From the NCBI RefSeq assembly GCF_006439355.1, contig NZ_VFTG01000001.1:186001-250000 (forward strand): 64,000 bases of DNA. The letters run 5' to 3'. Source of the stretch: Mesorhizobium sp. B4-1-3. Its GTDB lineage: Bacteria > Pseudomonadota > Alphaproteobacteria > Rhizobiales > Rhizobiaceae. Below, in pieces: positions 9,131 to 17,588 of the stretch; positions within the stretch are counted from its first letter, which is position 1; every line of letters begins with the position of its first letter. The position numbers were made by a program, and so were the translations under genes. The notes under the pieces are model-generated. The model searched no databases. It saw only the letters and a program-made list of their open reading frames with translations, and was not told the DNA's origin.

Positions 9131-10024
9131 ATGAACGAAGCGCTTCGGGAATTGATCGCGATCGCCGGCCGGCATGCGCGCGGACGGCGGACGAAGACGG
9201 CCATCCCGCGCGTCACGATCGGCCGCAGCGAGGTTCCGACGCCGCCGCTGCCCGAGCTTTGCCAGCCGACCACGCTGTTCGTGTTGCAGGGAACCAAAAC
9301 GGTGCTGATCGGCGACCGCACGCTTGCCTACAGCGCCGGCAGCTATTTCGTCTATGCGGTCGAGACACCCGCCACCAGCCAGCTGATCGAGGCGAGCGCC
9401 GCGCGGCCTTACATGGCCATCGCCTTCGCGCTCGATACCGAGCTGATCGCCGGCCTGCTCATCGACCACAAGCCGGCGATCGATGGCGACAGCTTCGTGA
9501 CCAATCAGGTCGATGACTTGCTGCTCGACGCATGGCGCCGGATGCTTCGGCTGCTCGACAAGCCGGCGGAGATTCCGGTTCTCGCGCCGATGCTCGAACG
9601 GGAAATCGCGTTCAGGCTTTTGCAGGGCCCGCAAGGCGAGAAGCTGCGCCAGCTCGCGCGCGCCGATGGCCGCCTGTCGCAGATCCGCCGCGCCACGGCC
9701 TGGATCCGGGCGCATTACAACGAGCCGATCGATGTGACGCAACTGTCCGAGCTGTCGCATATGAGCAACGCCGCCTTTCATCGCCACTTCAAGGCGGCGA
9801 CGGCGATGAGCCCGATCCAGTACCAGAAGCAGCTCCGCCTGCTGGAGGCGCGCCATCTGCTGATCGCCCAACCTGGGAACGCCGCGCAGGTTGCTTTCAC
9901 CGTCGGCTACGAAAGCGCTTCCCAGTTCAGTCGGGAATATGCGCGCCAGTTCGGATTGCCTCCGGCGCGTGACGCCGCGCGGCTTCTGGCCAGGGGCGAA
10001 GCGGCCGCGCTGGAAATCGACTGA
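9131..10024 (+). CDS. AraC-family transcriptional regulator
   Basis: 297 residues from MNEALRELIAIAGRHARG. The N-terminal half (about 1-170) is an AraC_N-type cupin: VLQGTKTVLIGDRTLAYSAGSYFVYAVETP. Residues about 190-285 hold two helix-turn-helix units (PIDVTQLSELSHMSNAAFHRHFK, and AAQVAFTVGYESASQFSREYARQFG) in the family order. A TTG/ATG further upstream at 9035 adds a basic, proline-rich stretch and lacks a ribosome site. Its target is probably the divergent SDR gene, inferred from position. Confidence 0.9.
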   Translation: MNEALRELIAIAGRHARGRRTKTAIPRVTIGRSEVPTPPLPELCQPTTLFVLQGTKTVLIGDRTLAYSAGSYFVYAVETPATSQLIEASAARPYMAIAFALDTELIAGLLIDHKPAIDGDSFVTNQVDDLLLDAWRRMLRLLDKPAEIPVLAPMLEREIAFRLLQGPQGEKLRQLARADGRLSQIRRATAWIRAHYNEPIDVTQLSELSHMSNAAFHRHFKAATAMSPIQYQKQLRLLEARHLLIAQPGNAAQVAFTVGYESASQFSREYARQFGLPPARDAARLLARGEAAALEID

Positions 10025-10033
10025 TCAAGAAAA

Positions 10034-10055
10034 CCGGCCGGCTTGCGCCGGCCGG
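10034..10055 (-). terminator. rho-independent terminator of the broken small secreted-protein gene
   Basis: A perfect 8-bp stem, CCGGCCGG at 10034-10041 and again at 10048-10055 with a 6-base loop, is followed on the minus strand by TTTTCTT. It is 18 bases past the end of the degenerate small gene. It may also slow transcription leaving the AraC gene, but the T-tract fits only the minus strand. Confidence 0.75.
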
Positions 10056-10073
10056 GGTAGTCTTGAAACGCAG

Positions 10074-10249
10074 CTATCTGCAGACCCTGACCTTCTCGAC
10101 TACCCTGTGATGGTGGCGCCAATGCGTCACCAGCTTGGTCACGCAATGATGTCGTCAGGTCTTGACGATCACGGTTCGGCTTGGGAGGGAGCGACGACAG
10201 CCGATGCCGCGGCCAGCGCCAGAACTGACGCCAATACAATCTTCTTCAT
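10074..10249 (-). pseudogene. degenerate small secreted His/Arg-rich protein
   Basis: From an ATG at 10249 with GGGGA upstream, the frame encodes a full signal peptide (MKKIVLASVLALAAASAVV...APSQAEP) and then stops at residue 27. One base over, the frame continues VIVKT, a TGA, then RHHCVTKLVTHWRHHHRVVE and KVRVCR before a TAG at 10074. A signal peptide plus a short His/Arg/Cys mature part is a common small secreted-protein design in rhizobia. One frameshift and one in-frame stop break it. An intact ribosome site and terminator frame it, so it was a real gene until recently, or these are sequence errors. Confidence 0.6.
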
Positions 10250-10373
10250 GAATATCCCCAGTTTGGAACGACCCGTTTTAACCCATCATTGGGCGCGGCG
10301 TTCCAACCTCACGGCAAGTTTAGCCTGGCGTGAACATGCGCCCGCGGAACGCCGGTTGACACCTCGCCGTGTC

Positions 10374-10447
10374 TGGTTCCCGCTCATGGATTCGAACCAC
10401 GATTCACGCCTTCAAAGGGCGCTGTCCTACCATTAGACGAAGCGGGA
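10374..10447 (-). tRNA. tRNA-Gln (anticodon TTG)
   Basis: Reading the minus strand, the 7-bp acceptor stem TCCCGCT/AGCGGGA closes a full cloverleaf: D arm GTCTAATGGTAGGAC, anticodon stem GCGCC/GGCGT around loop CTTTGAA (anticodon TTG), T arm CGTGG-TTCGAAT-CCATG, and an encoded CCA end at 10374-10376. Confidence 0.95.
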
Positions 10448-10491
10448 AGACCGGCCGGCCAAATAGACCACAGAGATTCTCTAAACACAAA

Positions 10492-10517
10492 AGCCGCGCT
10501 GGCAGGCCAGCGCGGCT
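10492..10517 (-). terminator. rho-independent terminator of the DUF882 gene
   Basis: A perfect 12-bp inverted repeat (AGCCGCGCTGGC at 10492-10503, its complement at 10506-10517) is followed on the minus strand by TTTTGTGTTT. It lies 25 bases beyond the stop of the DUF882 gene at 10542. Confidence 0.85.
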
Positions 10518-10541
10518 CTGAGGCGGGCCACGCCGGCTCGC

Positions 10542-12401
10542 CTATTTCGTTTGGAAGCGGGCGACCGAGAGGAACTTCACCGCATTCCCGGTGAAGCGGT
10601 TTGCATCCGGCACCTGGCCATCCGTCTGGAAGCCGGCCGTATATACTTCGCTCGGCGGCGTGTGCACGATGTTGTAGGCATAGCGCGGCGCTGTCGTCGG
10701 GTCGGAAACCGAGGCAATGTTGACGCCGCTGCCCAGCGCCCAGCGCGCGGCCTGCGGCGGCGGCGCCACCACCACGGCCTTGGGGCCGGGCTTCAGATCA
10801 TGGGCCGACGCCCTGCTTTCCTTGGCCGTCGTCTTCACGCTGCCGCCGATCGCCTGCGCGGGATCGGTCCCGGCCGGCAGGGCGGCGATGACCTGGCGCG
10901 GCGAGGCCGCATCGACGCCTGACGGATCGTTGAAGGCGGAGCGCGGCTCCGGTTCGGTCAGCGACGCCAGTTGATATTCGGCGCCGCCGCCATCGGCCCC
11001 GACGGTCGCATTGGCCTGTTCGAGGACGGCCTTGACCTCATCCGGCTTCCCGGGCTGCGGCCGTGCGGTCGGCAGCACGGAGAACGCGTCGGTCGCGCTC
11101 TTGTCCTGCGAAGCCGTTTCGGCCAGCGCCAGAAGCACGTTCTTGTCCTTCGGCGCCAGTTCCGCCGGCGTCGAGCGGTCGGGGCGCCAAGTTGGCAGCG
11201 GGATGTTGTTGACCGCCACCTGCGCCGGATCCGTGCTCGCGGCCTCGGCGGCGCTGGCTGCGCCGAACGGAATCTTGGCCGGCGCGGGCGCCTGCGCCGT
11301 CGAAACCGCCTGCTCCGTCGTCGCCGAGGCATCCGCCATGGCGAACGGCACGTTCTGCGGCGTCTGCTGGCCGACATCGACCTTTGGACGCGGCGCGAAG
11401 TCGGGCAGCGGAACCTCCTTGGGCGGCAGCGCAGCGATGATCGTCTCGGGCGTATCCTGCTCCGGTTGCTGCGAATCATCGGCGCTGTCATCCGCGATCT
11501 GCGGGATGTTGGCGCGCTTGGCATCCTTCGGCGAAACGATCGCGATGCCCGGAAGATTGTTGGTGCGGGCCGAGGCGGCGCTCGCGACCTGAACCTGCTT
11601 CGCAGTCTTCTGCTGCGGCGCCGGGGCGCTGTCATCGGCCTCGTCGTCAGCCTCGTCGGCGCCGCCGCCGCGGAACCAGGCGAACAGACCGCCGGACCGC
11701 TTGGTCGAGCTACCGGCGCTGGCCAGTTCGATATTGGGCGTGCCGGCGCCCTTACGCGCCTGATAAGCGGCCAGCGCCTGCTCATAGCCAGGCAGCGGTC
11801 TGCCGTCGCTCGGCACATGCAGCGTCTTGCCGTTCGGGAACAGGCTGACCAACTCCTGACGGCTGATGCCCGGCCAGTGGCGCACATTGCCGACATCCAT
11901 ATGCACGAAGGGCGAGCCGGAGGTCGGATAATAGCCGACGCCGCCACCCTGCATCTTGAGGCCGATGTTGCGCAGCTTCTTCAGCGGCACGCCGGGAATG
12001 TAGAAGTCCATCGCCTTGCCCAGCATGTGCTGGCTCTTCTCGGCGACGCCGCGGCTGCGCGAGCGCAGCATCGCGTTGGTCGACGGCGAACGATAGCCGC
12101 AGACGACCTGGATATAATCGGTCGCGCCGCTTTCGCGATAGGCTTCCCAGACGAGGTCGAGCAGCCGCGGATCCATCTTGGTCGGCTCGTTGCGGCGCCA
12201 GTCGCGCAGGATGATGTTGATCTTGCGCAGGCCTTCCGGATCGTAACGCCCGTTGCGCTTGTAGACGATCTCGGCCTTCTCGTGCGTGTGCAGGTGATAG
12301 AGCTTGAGCGTACGCACTTCCGCCCTGGCGCCCGACGTCGCCGCGGACAGGAACCCGACAGCCAAAATCACAAACGCCAGCCACCTCGGCCAGACGCTCA
12401 T
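10542..12401 (-). CDS. DUF882 / M15-like peptidase-fold envelope protein with long disordered tail
   Basis: 619 residues from the ATG at 12401; a TTG at 12443 would add 14 basic residues. A signal peptide (MSVWPRWLAFVILAVG... to ARA) leads to a DUF882 domain (about 30-190, YcbK-like, peptidase M15 fold) with VVCGYRSPSTNAML, SQHMLGKAMDFYIPG and FVHMDVGNVRHW, where the His and Asp residues of the zinc site are visible. Residues about 210-600 are low-complexity Ala/Pro/Asp/Gln. Such proteins are exported and may trim or bind peptidoglycan. The gene has its own 378-base leader and terminator, so it is probably monocistronic. Confidence 0.82.
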   Translation of the reverse strand: MSVWPRWLAFVILAVGFLSAATSGARAEVRTLKLYHLHTHEKAEIVYKRNGRYDPEGLRKINIILRDWRRNEPTKMDPRLLDLVWEAYRESGATDYIQVVCGYRSPSTNAMLRSRSRGVAEKSQHMLGKAMDFYIPGVPLKKLRNIGLKMQGGGVGYYPTSGSPFVHMDVGNVRHWPGISRQELVSLFPNGKTLHVPSDGRPLPGYEQALAAYQARKGAGTPNIELASAGSSTKRSGGLFAWFRGGGADEADDEADDSAPAPQQKTAKQVQVASAASARTNNLPGIAIVSPKDAKRANIPQIADDSADDSQQPEQDTPETIIAALPPKEVPLPDFAPRPKVDVGQQTPQNVPFAMADASATTEQAVSTAQAPAPAKIPFGAASAAEAASTDPAQVAVNNIPLPTWRPDRSTPAELAPKDKNVLLALAETASQDKSATDAFSVLPTARPQPGKPDEVKAVLEQANATVGADGGGAEYQLASLTEPEPRSAFNDPSGVDAASPRQVIAALPAGTDPAQAIGGSVKTTAKESRASAHDLKPGPKAVVVAPPPQAARWALGSGVNIASVSDPTTAPRYAYNIVHTPPSEVYTAGFQTDGQVPDANRFTGNAVKFLSVARFQTK

Positions 12402-12779
12402 GTGAAAATGCCGCCCGTTTTTGTGTCGTTCGATTTTGTTCAAATCAAATGGCTTTCAGGCTGCCGTTTGTCCCCGGATTTGACCAAACGGATGCGTCGT
12501 TTTCACATCCGAATATCGATCCTAATGGTTAATCATCGTTTATTGAAGCCGAAATGCGGTAACACCGTGGCGATATCCCGTCAAAAATGATGCACAGCAC
12601 TTCGTGGTAAACCACTGGTTTAGATGAAGAATCCGGCCCCGGCCAGAACACGATCTGTTACCGTTGGCGTTAATGCGTGATCCGCGGCAACGCCAACCGC
12701 TGAAAACACCGTGTTTTCACGTCAAAAGCGACAATTTGACTCGGTTTTTAGGCAGGCAAGCTGGTTCGAGGCTTGCCCC
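12402..12779. other. 378-base intergenic region with two operator-like dyads
   Basis: This region is AT-richer than its surroundings and contains no credible gene. It holds TAAACCA-c-TGGTTTA (12608-12622) and TGAAAACAC-c-GTGTTTTCA (12701-12719), both perfect dyads with a single central base, and a GGCAAGC/GCTTGCC stem (12755-12777) just past the response-regulator stop, without a T-tract. The promoter of the DUF882 gene must lie here. I found no -24/-12 sigma-54 element. Confidence 0.5.
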
Positions 12780-14324
12780 TCATGAGGCAAGCCGGTCGAC
12801 GCGACCAGCTTCGGGATCAATGCCATATTCCTTCAACTTGCGGTAGAGCGTCGAGCGGCCGATGCCTAACCGGCGGGCGACTTCACTCATCTGGCCATTG
12901 TAGTGGTCGATCGCGAGCTTGATCATCTCGAGCTCGACGTCGGCAAGCGCCCGCACATTGCCGCGCTCGTCGAGTGCCCGAAGCGTTCCGAAGCGCGGCT
13001 GCGTCCTGGCCGGCGCCTCGCCGTCGGGCAGGGCAGGCCCGGTTGCGTCGGCAACAGTCTCGTCCCGACGGGTCGCGTCCTCGGTCGTTTCGAGGACGGC
13101 GGATGCCGGTTCCGCTCCGAGGTTCACGGTGCCTTCCACCTGCGCCCGGATCTGCGGGAACTCCTCCTCGGTCAGCACATCGCCCTCGGCAAGCACCGAC
13201 GCGCGGAAAACCGCGTTCTCCAGTTGCCGGATGTTGCCAGGCCAGTCATAGGCCTGCAGCATCGCAAGCGCCGTAGCCGATATGCCGGCAAGGCGGCGGA
13301 GCGGATCCGTCGGGGCGATCTTTTCCATGAAATGCCTGACCAGATAGGGAATGTCGTCGCGGCGGTCGCGCAGCGGCGGCACGAAGATCGGGTAGACGTT
13401 CAGCCGGTAGAACAGGTCCTCGCGGAACTTGCCGTCCTTGACCTGCTGCAGGAGGTTGCGGTGCGTGGCCGAGATCAGCCTTATATCGACCTTGACGGTC
13501 GAGCGGCCGCCGACCGGATCGACCTCGCCCTCCTGCACGGCCCGCAGCAGCTTGACCTGGACGTCAAGCGGCAGATCGCCGATCTCGTCGAGGAACAGCG
13601 TGCCGGAATTTGCCTCGACGAATTTGCCGATGTGCTTGTCCGTTGCGCCGGTGAAGGAGCCCTTCTCATGGCCGAACAGGATCGATTCGACGAGATTGTC
13701 CGGGATCGCGCCGCAATTGACGGTGACGAAGGGCTTCGAGCGACGATCGCCGCTGCCCTGGATGGCGCGCGCCACCAGTTCCTTGCCGACGCCGGACTCG
13801 CCCTCAATCAGGATTGGGATGTTGGAGGCCGCAGCCTTCTGCCCAAGACGTATCACCCGGTCCATCGCCGGGCTGCGCGTGATCATGTCCTTGAAGGTGA
13901 GATGGCCGCCGCCGCGCCGCCGCGAGGCGCGCTTCATCTCGTCCTCGACCGCTTCCACCTTGAGCGCGTTGGAGATCGCGGTCTGGAGGCGGTCGGGCGA
14001 CGCCGGCTTGACGACGAAATCGAAGGCGCCGTGCCGCATCGCCGAGACGACCGTCTCGATGCCGCCCTGCGCCGTCTGGACGATGACGGGAACGTTGATG
14101 GCGCGCTCGCGCATCGCCTTCAGCACGCCGATGCCGTCAAGGCCGGGCATGACGAGGTCGAGAATGACGACGGAGACCTCGCGCGCGTTCGGCCCGTCGA
14201 GCACATCAAGCCCGGCCTCGCCGCTGTCCGTGACGATCGCGGTATGGCCGAACTTGGTCAACGCGGCCTCGACCAGCCTGCGTTGCACCGGATCGTCATC
14301 GACTATGAGTATGGAACCTGTCAT
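12780..14324 (-). CDS. sigma-54-dependent response regulator (NtrC class)
   Basis: 514 residues in the order receiver, AAA+, Fis-type HTH. Receiver: ILIVDDDPVQRR with the phospho-acceptor Asp at 56 (VVILDLVMPG) and K107 in VVKPASP. AAA+ (about 150-385): Walker A GESGVGKE (175-182), Walker B TLFLDEIGDLP, and the sigma-54 contact loop as GSFTGA (222-227) instead of the usual GAFTGA. HTH at the C-terminus: MSEVARRLGIGRSTLYRKLKEYGI. An Ala/Pro/Glu linker of about 60 residues precedes the HTH. No sensor kinase is nearby, so it is an orphan here. The ATG at 14324 begins exactly at the receiver fold; the further 24 residues upstream are not part of it. Confidence 0.93.
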   Translation of the reverse strand: MTGSILIVDDDPVQRRLVEAALTKFGHTAIVTDSGEAGLDVLDGPNAREVSVVILDLVMPGLDGIGVLKAMRERAINVPVIVQTAQGGIETVVSAMRHGAFDFVVKPASPDRLQTAISNALKVEAVEDEMKRASRRRGGGHLTFKDMITRSPAMDRVIRLGQKAAASNIPILIEGESGVGKELVARAIQGSGDRRSKPFVTVNCGAIPDNLVESILFGHEKGSFTGATDKHIGKFVEANSGTLFLDEIGDLPLDVQVKLLRAVQEGEVDPVGGRSTVKVDIRLISATHRNLLQQVKDGKFREDLFYRLNVYPIFVPPLRDRRDDIPYLVRHFMEKIAPTDPLRRLAGISATALAMLQAYDWPGNIRQLENAVFRASVLAEGDVLTEEEFPQIRAQVEGTVNLGAEPASAVLETTEDATRRDETVADATGPALPDGEAPARTQPRFGTLRALDERGNVRALADVELEMIKLAIDHYNGQMSEVARRLGIGRSTLYRKLKEYGIDPEAGRVDRLAS

Positions 14325-14483
14325 GACTGTTTGAGTTGTCCGCCCGAGAAATCCCCCATGGATCATCTTGGCACAGGGTTCTAAATAAGGTTTCAAAAAA
14401 CCCGGTGAACGAATTCCTTAGGATTTGACCGGCTTCTCCTTTCCCTTTGATTCTGGCCCCTTGGTTCAAAGAAGGTATCGTTG

Positions 14484-16322
14484 ATGCGCATGATGTTTGG
14501 TCGGCGGCTTGCGGCGCCAGCGTCCGGCCAGGGTGCTGCGGGGCTTGGCGACCTCCCGGAATGGAATCTCGCCGATCTCTATTCCGGCATGGAAGCGCCT
14601 GAGTTGAAGCGCGACATCGCCAAGGCGGCCAGCGACGCCGTCGCCTTCGAGACCCGCTGGAAAGGCACGCTGGCCGCGGAAGCCGGGCGCGGCGGCGCCG
14701 GTCGCCTGGGCGAGGCGCTCAAAGCCTATGAGGCGCTCGAGGAACTGATCGGCCGCATCGTCTCCTATGCCGGCCTCGTCTATGCCGGCAATACTGCCGA
14801 TCCGCAGCGGGCCAAGCTCTATGGCGACGTCCAGGAAAAGATGACGGATGCGAGCGCGCATCTTCTGTTCTTCGCGCTCGAGCTCAACCTAATCGACGAC
14901 GCGGCGATCGAAAGCGCTTTGGCCGCCGACAAGGCCTTCGGCCACTACCGGCCCTGGGTGCTCGACCTCAGGAAGGACAAGCCCTACCAGCTCGAGGATC
15001 GTGTCGAGCAGCTGTTCCACGAAAAGTCGGTTACCGGGCGCGGCGCCTGGAACCGCCTGTTCGACGAGACGATGACCGACCTGCGCTTCCACGTCGACGG
15101 CGAGGAACTGACGCTGGAGCCGGCGCTCAACCGGTTGCAGGATGCCAATGGGGAAGTTCGCCGCCGCGCCTCCGAGGCGCTGGCCGCCACCTTCCGCAAG
15201 AACCTGCGCACCTTCACCCTCATCACCAACACCTTAGCCAAGGACAAGGAAATCTCCGACCGCTGGCGCGGCTTCCAGGACATTGCCGACTCGCGCCACC
15301 TCGCCAACCGCGTCGAGCGCGACGTGGTCGATGCACTGGCGGCGGCCGTGCGCGAGGCCTATCCGCGGCTATCGCACCGCTATTACGCGATGAAGGCGCG
15401 CTGGCTGGGCATGGAGGTGATGAACCACTGGGACCGCAACGCGCCACTGCCGGAGGCGCCGCAGGCGGTGATCAGCTGGGACGACGCCAGGGACACGGTG
15501 CTCTCCGCCTACCAGCGTTTCTCGCCGGACATGGCCGAAATCGCCCGCGGCTTTTTCGATCGCAGATGGATCGACGCGCCGGTCAGGCCGGGCAAGTCGC
15601 CCGGCGCCTTCGCCCATCCGACGGTGCCGTCGGTGCATCCTTACGTGCTGCTCAACTACATGGGCAAGCCGCGCGATGTGATGACGCTGGCGCATGAGCT
15701 CGGCCATGGCGTGCACCAGGTGCTGGCCGCCGGCCAGGGCGCGCTGATGGCCTCGACGCCGCTGACGCTGGCCGAGACGGCCTCCGTCTTCGGCGAGATG
15801 CTGACCTTCCGCTCGCTGCTCGAGCAGACCGGTGACAAACGCGAGCGCAAGGCCATGCTCGCCCAGAAGGTCGAGGACATGATCAACACCGTCGTGCGCC
15901 AGATCGCCTTCTACGAGTTCGAGCGCAAGGTGCATGCCGAGCGCAAGAACGGCGAACTGACCTCGGACAGGCTGGGCGAGTTCTGGCTGGAGGTGCAGGC
16001 CGAGAGCCTGGGACCGGCAATCAAGCTGCGCGAGGGCTATGAGGTCTTCTGGACCTACATCCCGCATTTCATCCACTCGCCTTTCTACGTCTACGCCTAT
16101 GCCTTCGGCGATTGCCTGGTGAACTCGCTCTACGCCGTTTACCAGAATGCCGAGCGGGGCTTTCAAGAGAAGTATTTCGAGATGCTGCGCGCCGGCGGCA
16201 CGAAGCATCACTCCGAGCTTCTGGCACCCTTTGGCCTCGACGCCACCGATCCCGCTTTCTGGCAGATCGGCCTTGGCGTGATCGGCTCGCTGATCGACGA
16301 ACTGGAAGCGCTCGACAAATGA
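14484..16322 (+). CDS. pepF: M3-family oligoendopeptidase F
   Basis: 612 residues. The zinc site HELGHG lies at 404-408 with the third ligand downstream in LAETASVFGEM, as in thimet-type M3 peptidases; the flanking regions (HPTVPSVHPYVLLNYMGKPRDV before it, FYVYAYAFGDCLVNSLY near the end) match the PepF branch. It should cleave short peptides in the cytoplasm. The ATG at 14484 has GAAGG eight bases upstream. It diverges from the response regulator (159-base gap), which may or may not control it. Confidence 0.92.
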   Translation: MRMMFGRRLAAPASGQGAAGLGDLPEWNLADLYSGMEAPELKRDIAKAASDAVAFETRWKGTLAAEAGRGGAGRLGEALKAYEALEELIGRIVSYAGLVYAGNTADPQRAKLYGDVQEKMTDASAHLLFFALELNLIDDAAIESALAADKAFGHYRPWVLDLRKDKPYQLEDRVEQLFHEKSVTGRGAWNRLFDETMTDLRFHVDGEELTLEPALNRLQDANGEVRRRASEALAATFRKNLRTFTLITNTLAKDKEISDRWRGFQDIADSRHLANRVERDVVDALAAAVREAYPRLSHRYYAMKARWLGMEVMNHWDRNAPLPEAPQAVISWDDARDTVLSAYQRFSPDMAEIARGFFDRRWIDAPVRPGKSPGAFAHPTVPSVHPYVLLNYMGKPRDVMTLAHELGHGVHQVLAAGQGALMASTPLTLAETASVFGEMLTFRSLLEQTGDKRERKAMLAQKVEDMINTVVRQIAFYEFERKVHAERKNGELTSDRLGEFWLEVQAESLGPAIKLREGYEVFWTYIPHFIHSPFYVYAYAFGDCLVNSLYAVYQNAERGFQEKYFEMLRAGGTKHHSELLAPFGLDATDPAFWQIGLGVIGSLIDELEALDK

Positions 16323-16672
16323 ACAGCAACAAAGGTGCATCGGCAGCTATAGTTTAGCCAAGATGCATACTAGCAAGGATCTATTCTTGCCCTAAATAGC
16401 TGTTCTTGAATAACTCTCCGGCGCATTTTCAACTGGCTTTCGACAAGCCATATGATAGCGTCCGGCCTCAAGCTCAGCCGGACGCATCGCAGGCCAGAGA
16501 TGGCCGGTCGCGACGCCACGGCGAATGCGATGCTGGCCGTCGGCTCAGGACAAGGCCGAACGCCGATGGCTCCATTGAAGCCGGCGGTTCCGCCAACCAC
16601 GGAACCTTTGACGATCCTTGGCGTGTGCTCGCCTTTCCGGGCCTCGGCCGACAGATCGGACTGGAGAGGGAA
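16323..16672 (+). other. 350-base intergenic region / leader with a strong stem-loop
   Basis: No gene with a credible start is seen. A perfect 9-bp stem, GCGTCCGGC/GCCGGACGC at 16458-16485 with a 10-base loop, sits about 190 bases before the next start. It has no T-tract, so it reads as a structured leader or protein site and not a terminator. Confidence 0.4.
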
Positions 16673-17377
16673 ATGAGCACTTTCTTCTACATGCTCCTGG
16701 CATTCGTTGTGGGTATCCTGGTTGGCTGGTTCATCTGGGGCCGCCTGCGCGGCGAGCTCGACAGTCTGCGTGGCGATCTCGACCGAACGCGAAGCGAGCG
16801 CGACAGGCTGCGCGCCGACAGCGATCGGCTGAAAGGCGAACTCGATGCCTGCGGCCGTGCCCGCGCCGATCTCGAAAGCCGGCTGCGCGACGCGCCTTCC
16901 GCCAAGGCCGGCGCCGACAAAGCTGCCACGCCGGCGCCGGCGGCGCTGATGTCGAGCCCCGCGATACCGGCGGCGGCAAAATCCGCTCCCGCGAAGTCGG
17001 CCGCCGCGAAGAAACCGCCGGCAACGAAGACCGCGGCGGCGCAGAAGCCGGCTGCCAAGGCTGCTGCGCCCAAGAAAGCGGCGGCCCCCGCGGCAAAGAA
17101 AGCTGCCGCGCCGACGACAGGCAAGGCAGACAATCTGCGCCGCCTCATCGGCATAGGGCCGGTCAACGAAAGGCTGCTCAAGGGCCTGGGCGTCACCAAC
17201 TATGCCCAGATCGCAGCCTGGACCGACGCCGACGTCAAGCGCGTCGAGGAGGTGCTCAATTTCGACGGCCGCATCGCGCGCGAGAAATGGATCGAGCAGG
17301 CGAAATTGCTGGCCGCCGGCGACGAGGCCGAATTCGCCCGCCAGTTCCCGACAGCTGGCACCACAAGCAATAGCTGA
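16673..17377 (+). CDS. membrane-anchored coiled-coil protein with Lys/Ala-rich linker and helix-hairpin-helix domain
   Basis: 234 residues behind a very strong GGAGAGGG site. An N-terminal anchor (FFYMLLAFVVGILVGWFIWG, about 4-23) leads to a charged coiled coil (about 25-75, LDRTRSERDRLRADSDRLK), then a Lys/Ala/Pro linker (about 85-155, repeated AAKKPPA/AAPKKAAAPA units, histone-H1-like), and a terminal helix-hairpin-helix domain (DNLRRLIGIGPVNERLLKGLGVTNYAQIAAW) ending near WIEQAKLLAAG. Such HhH ends are found fused to NADH-dehydrogenase and ribosomal-type proteins in rhizobia. The function is unknown; nucleic-acid binding near the membrane is a guess from composition. Confidence 0.78.
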   Translation: MSTFFYMLLAFVVGILVGWFIWGRLRGELDSLRGDLDRTRSERDRLRADSDRLKGELDACGRARADLESRLRDAPSAKAGADKAATPAPAALMSSPAIPAAAKSAPAKSAAAKKPPATKTAAAQKPAAKAAAPKKAAAPAAKKAAAPTTGKADNLRRLIGIGPVNERLLKGLGVTNYAQIAAWTDADVKRVEEVLNFDGRIAREKWIEQAKLLAAGDEAEFARQFPTAGTTSNS

Positions 17378-17403
17378 GCAGCCTGCCTTGTCGACAGGGA
17401 GCC

Positions 17404-17431
17404 GGCGTCCTCACGGGCGCCGTCTTTGTTT
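17404..17431 (+). terminator. probable rho-independent terminator
   Basis: GGCGTCC (17404-17410) pairs with GGGCGCC (17415-17421), one G-T pair, around a 4-base loop, followed by GTCTTTGTTT. It closes the HhH-protein gene 27 bases after its stop. Confidence 0.6.
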
Positions 17432-17510
17432 CCGCCCAGCCGCCTTTGCGCCGTTCGACGCCGTTCCCTCGACTGCGCCACGCCGAGCCCCCATATAGAG
17501 CGGTCGACTT

Positions 17511-17570
17511 AGAGCAATTTCAGGAAAAGTGTGTAGCGGTTCCGTTCGAGATTGCGCCAAACAAAGAGAT
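17511..17570 (+). repeat. dispersed palindromic repeat, copy A
   Basis: Core AGAGCAATTTCAGGAAAAG followed by a GCGGTTCCGTTCGAGATTGCG arm, ending in AAACAAAGAGAT. It is the most diverged of four similar elements (others at 34325, 44807 and 47141): the two arms, GCAATT..GGAAAA and TTCC..GAGATTGC, can still fold. It ends 19 bases before the pabB start and so forms its immediate upstream region. Confidence 0.7.
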
Positions 17571-17588
17571 TCTCCGCATCCAAGGCTC

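Noticed and set aside
12529..12543. TTAA-N7-TTAT, a near match to a CtrA site, before the DUF882 gene.
   Set aside because: One base off the consensus in an AT-rich gap; chance matches of this sort are expected, and no second half-site pattern supports it.
12755..12777. GGCAAGC/GCTTGCC stem after the response regulator as a terminator.
   Set aside because: No T-tract on either side; kept only as a possible stem-loop.
14325..14483. TTGGCAC in the response regulator/pepF gap as a sigma-54 -24 element.
   Set aside because: The matching TTGC at -12 is absent.
17000..17110. Short repeated GCCGCG/AAGAAA units.
   Set aside because: They encode the Lys/Ala linker of the HhH protein; no regular spacer, so not a CRISPR or tandem array.
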